Shown in pieces: positions 57,713 to 64,000 of a stretch of DNA of 64,000 nucleotides. Origin of the DNA: Cupriavidus pauculus (GTDB lineage: Bacteria; Pseudomonadota; Gammaproteobacteria; Burkholderiales; Burkholderiaceae); assembly GCF_008801835.1 (NCBI RefSeq), contig NZ_VZOW01000021.1:30783-94782 (forward strand), written 5' to 3'. Each line of letters opens with the position of its first letter. The first letter of the stretch is position 1. The notes below the pieces were generated by a model that had not been told where the DNA came from, made no database searches, and worked only from the letters and a program-made list of their open reading frames with translations. The position numbers were made by a program, and so were the translations under genes.

Positions 57713-60559
57713 ATGACAGACGCCCCACGCCCTGATCCCGACGATCTGCTGCAACGCATGCAGGCGGAGGGCGTGCGTGCCGCGCGCGGCAAGCTGCGCG
57801 TCTACTTTGGTGCATCGGCCGGCGTGGGCAAGACGTTCGCGATGCTTACCGCGGCGCGCGCCTTGCGCCAGCAGGGCGCCGATGTGGTGATCGGCGTGGT
57901 CGAAACGCACGGCCGCGCCGAGACCGAGGCGCTCGTCGACGGGCTGGAGCGCCTGCCCGCGCGCGACGTGCCGTATCGCGATCGGGTCCTGCAGGAATTC
58001 GATCTCGACGGCGCGCTGCTGCGCCGTCCCGCGCTGATCCTGGTCGACGAGCTCGCTCATTCGAATGCTCCGGGCAGCCGCCATCCCAAACGCTGGCAGG
58101 ACATCCAGGAATTGCAGGCGGCCGGCATCGATGTCTGGACCACCGTCAATGTCCAGCACCTGGACAGTTTGAACCAGGCGGTGGGCGGCATCACCGGGGT
58201 GCGGGTGTGGGAAACCGTGCCCGATGCGGTGTTCGATGGCGCCGACGAAGTGGTGCTGGTGGACCTGCCTGCCGACGAACTGCTGCGGCGGCTGCGCGAA
58301 GGCAAGGTCTATCTGCCGGAACAGGCGCGCCACGCCGCGCGCAACTTCTTTCGCAAGGGCAATCTGATCGCGCTGCGCGAACTGGCGCTGCGCCGCACTG
58401 CCGATCGTGTCGACGACGACGTGCGCGCCTACCGCCATGCTGCGGCGATCGAACCGGTATGGCGCACGCGCGAGGCGGTGCTGGCATGCATTGGCGCCGG
58501 CGACGACGCGGAGCAGGTGGTGCGCAGCGCGCGCCGGCTGGCGGGCCAGCTCGATTGCGACTGGCATGTGGTCACCATCGCAACGCCTCGCCTGATGCCG
58601 CTGGCCGATCCGGACCGCATGCGGATGCGCGCGGCGATGCAGTTGGCCGAAGAACTCGGCGCGCGTACCGAAACGCTGGCCGGGCACGACATGGTCAAGG
58701 CGGTGGCTGGCTACGTGCGACGGCATAACCTGACCAAAGTGCTGGTGGGACGTGCACGTACCGACTGGCCGACCGGCGGCGCCCTGGTCGACCGCGCGCG
58801 CATGTGGCTGGCGCGCGCGCTTGCGCCGCTGCTGGGCGCCGGCTACCGCCTGATCGGCCGGCAGACGTTTGCCGACGCGCTGGCGAGCGGGTGTCCCGAG
58901 ATCGACGTGATCCGCGTGGCCGCCGACACCACGCGCGCGGAACTGCGGCCGCGCGCACCGCTGGCCGATGCTTCGCCCCACGGCGACGACGCGCAGGCCG
59001 AGGCCGCCCTGGCGCGCGGGCGGCGGCGCGACTATGCGTGGGCCGTGGCGTGGTGCGCGGGTGCGGCGGTGTTGTCGCTGCTGGCGCGCCCGTGGTTCGA
59101 CCTCGTCAATATCGCGATGCTGTTCCTCGCCGGCGTGGTCGGCGTGGCGCTGCGCCACGGGCGCGGGCCGGCCGCGCTGGCATCGGTGCTGGCGGTGGCC
59201 GCGTTCGATTTCTTTTTCGTGCCGCCACGCATGTCGTTCGCGGTCAGCGACGTGCAATACCTGCTGACATTCTTCGTCCTGCTGACGGTCGGGCTGGTGA
59301 TCGGGCAGCTTACGGCGGGATTGCGCGAGCAGGCGCAGGTGGCCGTGCGGCGCGAGACCGACGCGCGCACGCTCTACGAACTGGCGCGCGAACTGTCGGC
59401 GGCGCTGACCACGGCGCAGATCGCCGAGATCGGCGGGCGCTTCCTGCGCGCCGCGTTCGATGCGCACGCGACGTTTTTCCTGGTATCCGAACAGGGCCGG
59501 CTGGCGCCGATTGCCGATCCGGGCGAAGGCAACGCCGCGCAGAAAACCGACAAGGGCGCGGCCATCGACACGGTGCTGGCGCAATGGGTATTCGATCACG
59601 GCCAGCCCGCGGGCACCGGCACGCATACCTTGCCGGGCAGCACCGTGCTGTACCTGCCGCTCAAGGCGCCGATGCAGACGCGCGGCGTGCTGGCGGTGGA
59701 ACCTCGCGCCTGGCGCGCGCTGGCCGAGCCGGAACTGCGCCGCCAGGCCGACGTGTTTGCCACGCTGATCGCCATCGCGGTGGAGCGGCTGCACTACGTC
59801 GACGTCGCGCAGCGCGCACTGGTGTCGATCGAATCGGAGCGCCTGCGCAGTTCGCTGCTGGCGGCGGTGTCGCACGATCTGCGCACGCCGCTGACCGGCC
59901 TGATCGGCATGGCCGAAACGCTGCAGCGCGCCACGCCGCCATTGGCGCCCGATGTGGCCGATACGGTCAGCGCCATGCGCGGCCAGGCACAGCGCATGCG
60001 CACGATGGTGGTGAATCTGCTCGACATGGCACGCCTGCAGCAACACGACGTGACGCTGGCGCGCGGCTGGCAATCGCTCGAAGAACTGGTCGGCGCCGCG
60101 CTGGCGTCGATGCGCGAGGCGCTCAAGGCGCACCGCGTCGAGGTGGCCGATCTCTCCGCGCTGCCGCTGGTGGAGTGCGATGGCGTGCTGATCGAGCGCG
60201 TGCTGTGCAATCTGCTGGAAAACGCGGCCAAGTACACGCCCGCCGGAACGGTGGTGCGCATCCGCGGTGCGGTGGCCGGCGACGAAGTCCACCTGAGCGT
60301 CGAGGACGAAGGGCCCGGCGTGCCTGCCGGACAGGCGCGGCATATCTTCGAGAAATTCACGCGCGGCGAGCGCGAATCGGCCACCGCCGGCGTGGGCCTC
60401 GGACTGGCCGTGTGCGAGGCGATCATGCAGGCCCACGGTGGCCGGATCTGGGTCGAGTCGGCCCACCCCGGCGCACGCTTCACGCTCGCGCTGCCGCGCG
60501 GCAATCCTCCCGCGATCGAACCCGAGCCATTCGACGCTGCTTTTTCCGACCCGCACTGA
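57713..60559 (+). CDS. kdpD: osmosensitive K+ channel sensor kinase KdpD
   Basis: A 948-residue sensor kinase. The N-terminal KdpD domain has the Walker A GASAGVGKTF (K40) and VETHGRAET, followed by a USP-like domain up to about residue 370. Four membrane helices of the DUF4118 type lie about 440-540, then a GAF-like domain. The HisKA motif VSHDLRTPLTGL has H721; the ATPase domain has N/G boxes including GVGLGLAVCEAI. The gene lies 64 bases after kdpC. It phosphorylates KdpE under K+ limitation. Confidence 0.97.
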   Translation: MTDAPRPDPDDLLQRMQAEGVRAARGKLRVYFGASAGVGKTFAMLTAARALRQQGADVVIGVVETHGRAETEALVDGLERLPARDVPYRDRVLQEFDLDGALLRRPALILVDELAHSNAPGSRHPKRWQDIQELQAAGIDVWTTVNVQHLDSLNQAVGGITGVRVWETVPDAVFDGADEVVLVDLPADELLRRLREGKVYLPEQARHAARNFFRKGNLIALRELALRRTADRVDDDVRAYRHAAAIEPVWRTREAVLACIGAGDDAEQVVRSARRLAGQLDCDWHVVTIATPRLMPLADPDRMRMRAAMQLAEELGARTETLAGHDMVKAVAGYVRRHNLTKVLVGRARTDWPTGGALVDRARMWLARALAPLLGAGYRLIGRQTFADALASGCPEIDVIRVAADTTRAELRPRAPLADASPHGDDAQAEAALARGRRRDYAWAVAWCAGAAVLSLLARPWFDLVNIAMLFLAGVVGVALRHGRGPAALASVLAVAAFDFFFVPPRMSFAVSDVQYLLTFFVLLTVGLVIGQLTAGLREQAQVAVRRETDARTLYELARELSAALTTAQIAEIGGRFLRAAFDAHATFFLVSEQGRLAPIADPGEGNAAQKTDKGAAIDTVLAQWVFDHGQPAGTGTHTLPGSTVLYLPLKAPMQTRGVLAVEPRAWRALAEPELRRQADVFATLIAIAVERLHYVDVAQRALVSIESERLRSSLLAAVSHDLRTPLTGLIGMAETLQRATPPLAPDVADTVSAMRGQAQRMRTMVVNLLDMARLQQHDVTLARGWQSLEELVGAALASMREALKAHRVEVADLSALPLVECDGVLIERVLCNLLENAAKYTPAGTVVRIRGAVAGDEVHLSVEDEGPGVPAGQARHIFEKFTRGERESATAGVGLGLAVCEAIMQAHGGRIWVESAHPGARFTLALPRGNPPAIEPEPFDAAFSDPH

Positions 60560-60560
60560 C

Positions 60561-61256
60561 ATGCCTTTCGATTTTTCGCCGACCGTCCTGGTGGTCGAGG
60601 ACGAGCCCCATATCCGCCGCTTCGTGCGGGAGTCGTTGCAGGCCGAAGGCTGCAGCGTGCACGAAGCCGATACGCTCAAGCGCGGGCTGATCGACGCCGG
60701 CACGCGGCAGCCGGACATCGTCATCCTGGACCTGGGCCTGCCCGATGGCGACGGCATGACGCTGATCCGCGAAATGCGCACCTGGACCGAAGTGCCGGTG
60801 CTGGTGCTGTCCGCGCGGACCGATGAAGCCGACAAGATCGCCGCGCTGGACGCCGGCGCCGACGACTACCTGACCAAGCCGTTCGGCGTGGGCGAGCTGG
60901 TGGCGCGCGTGCGCGTGCTGCTGCGCCGCCATGCGAAGGCCAACCCGCAAGGCACGCCGCAGATCGCGTTCGGCGATGTGCGCGTCGACCTGGCCAATCG
61001 CCTGGTGATGCGCAGCGACGCCCAGGTGCACCTGACGCCGATCGAATACCGCCTGCTGGCCGTGCTGATCGCGCATCGCGGCAAGGTCATGACGCACCGC
61101 GAACTGCTGCGCGAAGTCTGGGGACCCTCCCATTCGGAAAGCAGCCACTATCTGCGCGTGTACATGGGACACCTGCGGCACAAGCTCGAAGCCGATCCCG
61201 CCCAGCCCGTGCATCTGCTGACCGAAGTGGGCGTCGGGTATCGGTTCGCGGCGTAG
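60561..61256 (+). CDS. kdpE: KDP operon response regulator KdpE
   Basis: A 231-residue OmpR-type regulator. The receiver has the acidic pair E13/D14, phospho-acceptor D57 in ILDLGLPDGDG, Ser in VLSART and Lys in YLTKPF. The winged helix carries LTPIEYRLLAVLIAHRG and SHYLRVYMGHLRHKLE. It starts 1 base after the kdpD stop. It activates kdpFABC, probably at the T-rich site near 52505-52535. All phosphorylation residues are present, in contrast with the two regulators at 46-48 kb. Confidence 0.96.
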   Translation: MPFDFSPTVLVVEDEPHIRRFVRESLQAEGCSVHEADTLKRGLIDAGTRQPDIVILDLGLPDGDGMTLIREMRTWTEVPVLVLSARTDEADKIAALDAGADDYLTKPFGVGELVARVRVLLRRHAKANPQGTPQIAFGDVRVDLANRLVMRSDAQVHLTPIEYRLLAVLIAHRGKVMTHRELLREVWGPSHSESSHYLRVYMGHLRHKLEADPAQPVHLLTEVGVGYRFAA

Positions 61257-61283
61257 CGCGGTTGTGTATTAGCGGGATGAATA

Positions 61284-61313
61284 AAATATCGGATATTTGC
61301 GCTTCGAATATCC
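61284..61313. promoter_or_regulatory. three-half-site dyad upstream of the Sel1 gene
   Basis: AAATATC (61284-61290) and GATATTT (61292-61298) form a perfect palindrome around a single G. GGATATT (61291-61297) also pairs with AATATCC (61307-61313). The A/T-rich dyads lie in the 138-base gap between kdpE and the Sel1-repeat gene, 82 bases before its start codon, and are plausible operator sequence. Confidence 0.45.
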
Positions 61314-61394
61314 AATAATCAAATGGTTTGTTCGATAAATCCCCCACTACACTGAATCCAATCCTCCCATTCCCTGCCAGAACCGGAGTTCGCC

Positions 61395-62093
61395 ATGTCT
61401 GCCTACGCCGCCCCGACGTTTCGTATGGCCCTCTTTGCCGTACTGATGGCGATGGCCATGCAGGGATGGGGCGCCACGGAGCCGCCAGCCCCGGCGCAGG
61501 GGCAGACGCGCGAAGCCGTGGCGGCCTACGAGGCTGGGCGGTTCGATGTGGCGATCCAGGGATTTGCCGAAGCGGCGCGCAAGGGCAACCGGCTTGCGCA
61601 GTTCAACTACGCGATGATGCTGTTACGCGGCGAGGGCACGGCGGCCAAACCGCAGGAAGCGTTGATCTGGTTGCGCAAGGCCGCTGACAACCGCATGACA
61701 CATGCGCAGTTCACATTCGGGGATTTGTACGAGCGCGGCGAACTGGTGCCCCGCTCGCTCGAGGAAGCCAATCGCTGGTACGAGCGCGCGGCGCAGGGCG
61801 GTCATGTCCAGGCGCAGATGGCGCTGGCGACCAACTATTTCACCGGCCGGGGCGTGCCGCTGGACTACGGCCGCGCGTTCGGCTGGTACAGCAAGGCGGC
61901 AGCGTCCGGCGATGGGCCCGCGCAGTACATCGTGGGCAGCTACTACGAGCGCGGCTATCCGGGCGTGGTGGACAAGGACATCGAGCAGGCCAAGATCTGG
62001 TACGCGCGGGCGGCCTCGCATGGCGACCCCGGCGCGCTGGCCAAGCTGCGGTCCCTGCTGGAAGACAACGTGCGCGCAAAGGGCCAGATGTAG
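61395..62093 (+). CDS. Sel1-repeat (SLR) exported protein
   Basis: A 232-residue protein with a signal peptide (residues about 1-26) and four to five Sel1-like repeats from residue 40 onward. Repeat cores are visible as FAEAARKGNRLAQFNYAMML, EALIWLRKAADNRMTHAQF, EANRWYERAAQGGHVQAQMA and AFGWYSKAAASGDGPAQY. Such alpha-solenoids hold protein partners together, often in periplasmic stress or secretion pathways. It follows kdpE after 138 bases and is probably not part of the kdp operon. Confidence 0.88.
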   Translation: MSAYAAPTFRMALFAVLMAMAMQGWGATEPPAPAQGQTREAVAAYEAGRFDVAIQGFAEAARKGNRLAQFNYAMMLLRGEGTAAKPQEALIWLRKAADNRMTHAQFTFGDLYERGELVPRSLEEANRWYERAAQGGHVQAQMALATNYFTGRGVPLDYGRAFGWYSKAAASGDGPAQYIVGSYYERGYPGVVDKDIEQAKIWYARAASHGDPGALAKLRSLLEDNVRAKGQM

Positions 62094-62223
62094 GCGAGTC
62101 GCGCCGGACGGCCGTGGGCGGTACAAGTCTTGCTAAGCCAGTGACGCCGGATCATCGGCGCATTTCTCCCGCAGTTCGCTCCATTCTCTGACGCTTCATC
62201 ACGCCCATCCCGGGGAGGTCGTA

Positions 62224-64000
62224 GTGGCCACGCACGTCGCGCTGAACCATGTCACACACTATCGCTATGACCGGCCGGTGCAGTTGTCGCCGCAGGTCGT
62301 GCGCCTGCGCCCCGCGCCGCATTGCCGGACGCCGATCCTGTCCTATTCGCTGCGCATCGAGCCGGTGCAGCATTTCGTCAACTGGCAGCAGGATCCGTTC
62401 TCGAACTATCTGGCGCGGCTGGTGTTTCCCGAGAAGACCACGGAGTTTCGCGTCACGGTGGATCTCATCGCCGAGATGTCGGTCTACAACCCGTTCGATT
62501 TCTTCCTGGAGCCGTCGGCCGAGCAGTTCCCGTTTGCCTATGAGCCCGGCCTCGCCCACGATCTGGCACCTTATCTGGTCAAGGATGAAGCCACGCCGCG
62601 CTTTGCCAGCTTTGTCGCCAGCATCGACCGCACGCCGCGCGCCACGCTCGATTTCCTGGTAGCGCTGAACCAGCGGCTGCAGCAGGACATCCGCTATCTG
62701 ATCCGCATGGAGCCGGGCGTGCAGTCGCCCGAAACCACGCTCGAGAACGGCTCGGGGTCGTGCCGCGACAGCGGTTGGCTGATGGTGCAGACATTGCGCC
62801 ATCTGGGGCTGGCGGCGCGCTTCGTGTCGGGCTATCTGCTGCAGCTGACGCCCGACGTGAAGGCCGTGGACGGCCCGGTCGGCGCCGAGGCCGATTTCAC
62901 CGACCTGCACGCCTGGTGCGAGGTCTACCTGCCCGGCGCCGGCTGGATCGGGCTCGATCCCACTTCGGGACTGCTGGCCGGCGAAGGCCATATTCCGCTG
63001 GCGTGCACGCCGGAACCGGGCAGCGCGGCACCAGTCAGCGGCGCGGTCGACGAATGCGAGGTGCAGTTTGCGCACCACATGTCGATCACGCGCATCTATG
63101 AATCGCCGCGCGTGACCAAGCCGTACACCGACGCGCAGTGGATCGCCATCGACGCGGCCGGCCACGCCGTGGATCGGCAATTGCGCGATCTGGACGTGCG
63201 CCTGACGATGGGCGGCGAACCGACTTTCGTATCCGCGCGCGACCGCGACGGCGCCGAATGGAATACCGACGCGCTCGGCCCCACCAAACGCGGACTGGCC
63301 ACCGAGCTCGTGCAAAAGCTTCGTGCACGCTATGGCGCAGGCGGCTTCCTGCACTTTGGCCAGGGCAAGTGGTATCCGGGCGAACAGCTGCCGCGCTGGG
63401 CGTTGTCGATCTGCTGGCGCGCGGACGGCGAACCGTGCTGGCGCGATCCGAACCTGTTTGCCGACGAACGCGCGCCCGAACACTACACCTCGGCCGATGC
63501 GCAACGCTTCCTGCAGACGCTGACGCGCCGGCTGGGACTCGACGTCGGCTGCATCCAGCCCGGCTACGAAGACGTCTGGTATTACCTGTGGCGCGAGCGC
63601 AAGCTGCCGGTCAATGTCGATCCGCACGACACCCGGCTCGACGACGAGCTGGAGCGCGCGCGGCTGCGGCGCGTGTTCGACGCCGGGCTGGCGGGCGTGA
63701 CCGGCTACGTGCTGCCGCTGGCGCGGGGGGAAGGCGATGGCGCGGGCTGGATCACGGGCCGCTGGTTCCTGCGCGACGAGCGCATGTATCTGCTGCCCGG
63801 CGATTCGCCAATGGGCTACCGGCTGCCGCTCGATTCGCTGCCTTGGGCATCTAAGGCCGACTATCCGTGGCAGTTCGACCAGGATCCGTTCGCGCCGCGC
63901 GCGCCGCTGCCGACGGCCGCCCCGCTGCGCGCGCAATCGCCGGATGCAACGTGGCACGACGCCGCGCGCGCGGCGCCGGAGACCCGCCGCGCCACCCAGG
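62224..64000 (+). CDS. transglutaminase-like DUF2126 protein (N-terminal part)
   Basis: An incomplete gene: the frame is open from the GTG at 62224 (ribosome site GGGGAGG) to the window edge, at least 592 codons. Residues about 5-80 are the bacterial transglutaminase N-terminal domain (HVTHYRYDRPVQLSPQVVRL). Residues about 150-270 are the transglutaminase core: Cys in GSGSCRDSGWLMVQTLRHLG, His in DLHAWCEVYLPGAGW, Asp in GLDPTSG. From about residue 305 the DUF2126 domain begins (LRDLDVRLTMGGEPTFVS). Full-length members are about 1,100 residues. They are often linked to an alpha-E/ATP-grasp pair for peptide-like ligation. Confidence 0.93.
   Translation, partial: MATHVALNHVTHYRYDRPVQLSPQVVRLRPAPHCRTPILSYSLRIEPVQHFVNWQQDPFSNYLARLVFPEKTTEFRVTVDLIAEMSVYNPFDFFLEPSAEQFPFAYEPGLAHDLAPYLVKDEATPRFASFVASIDRTPRATLDFLVALNQRLQQDIRYLIRMEPGVQSPETTLENGSGSCRDSGWLMVQTLRHLGLAARFVSGYLLQLTPDVKAVDGPVGAEADFTDLHAWCEVYLPGAGWIGLDPTSGLLAGEGHIPLACTPEPGSAAPVSGAVDECEVQFAHHMSITRIYESPRVTKPYTDAQWIAIDAAGHAVDRQLRDLDVRLTMGGEPTFVSARDRDGAEWNTDALGPTKRGLATELVQKLRARYGAGGFLHFGQGKWYPGEQLPRWALSICWRADGEPCWRDPNLFADERAPEHYTSADAQRFLQTLTRRLGLDVGCIQPGYEDVWYYLWRERKLPVNVDPHDTRLDDELERARLRRVFDAGLAGVTGYVLPLARGEGDGAGWITGRWFLRDERMYLLPGDSPMGYRLPLDSLPWASKADYPWQFDQDPFAPRAPLPTAAPLRAQSPDATWHDAARAAPETRRATQ

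Noticed and set aside
57473..60835. 1120-codon minus-strand open frame
   Set aside because: It is antisense to kdpD, has no recognisable domain and shows the composition of a third-position GC artefact.
62152..63957. 601-codon open frame on the minus strand
   Set aside because: It is fully antisense to the transglutaminase/DUF2126 gene, which has clear domains and a strong ribosome site. The reverse frame is Arg/His/Gln-rich, as expected for a high-GC shadow.

Overview
The window looks like the origin region of a main chromosome of a high-GC betaproteobacterium, most likely Burkholderiales and close to Cupriavidus/Ralstonia. Supporting signs are the gene order rpmH-rnpA-yidD-yidC on one side of the origin and dnaA-dnaN-gyrB on the other, a DnaA with a very long linker domain, two Bug-type tricarboxylate receptors, a Burkholderia-type porin, and strong G/C preference at third codon positions. 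The genus is inferred from protein style and gene content; no search was possible. No rRNA, tRNA, insertion sequence, prophage or CRISPR array was seen.

Layout. 0.1-10.3 kb: an accessory oxidative-catabolism block. A DUF1571 protein, a TetR regulator, a GMC oxidoreductase and a Tat-exported partner lie on the minus strand. Opposite them is a plus-strand run of a Baeyer-Villiger-type monooxygenase, a short-chain dehydrogenase, an alpha/beta hydrolase and a PF10118 protein with a diiron-like motif, closed by a convergent MerR regulator. 10.3-13.5 kb: a LysR regulator, a Bug receptor and an aspartoacylase-like deacylase. 13.7-21.3 kb: a chemoreceptor, a lipoprotein, an OB-fold protein, a TetR regulator, a zinc-peptidase-like protein, a small membrane protein, MnmE and a CHAD protein. 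21.4-25.0 kb: Tam, then YidC, YidD, RnpA and RpmH reading away from the origin. 25.0-25.86 kb: oriC, with four DnaA-box-like sites. 25.9-31.8 kb: dnaA, dnaN, gyrB. 31.9-47 kb: housekeeping and metabolic singletons: ICMT-like protein, MazG-like protein, DUF72, a degenerate DEAD protein, CBS protein, two MFS exporters, glutathione peroxidase, FAH-family enzyme, two M20 peptidases, AraC regulator, second Bug receptor. 46.1-49 kb: two divergent response regulators with unusual receiver domains, and a porin. 49.3-51.3 kb: minCDE. 51.5-52.5 kb: a CorA-type transporter. 52.6-61.3 kb: a complete kdpFABC-kdpDE potassium system. 61.4-64 kb: a Sel1-repeat protein and the start of a transglutaminase/DUF2126 protein cut by the window edge.

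How the parts work together. The first 10 kb could encode a hydroxylate / oxidise to ketone / insert oxygen / hydrolyse ester pathway for a hydrophobic substrate. It has translationally coupled genes and a repeat-rich divergent control region. The most unusual observations are: a predicted hydrolase that carries a ferritin-like diiron ligand set; the two divergent response regulators whose phosphorylation residues have decayed in complementary ways; a DEAD protein without a working Walker A or a second RecA domain; a perfect 16-bp palindrome in front of tam; three alternating hairpin arms directly after dnaA; and a ten-unit heptamer array upstream of an FAH-family gene.
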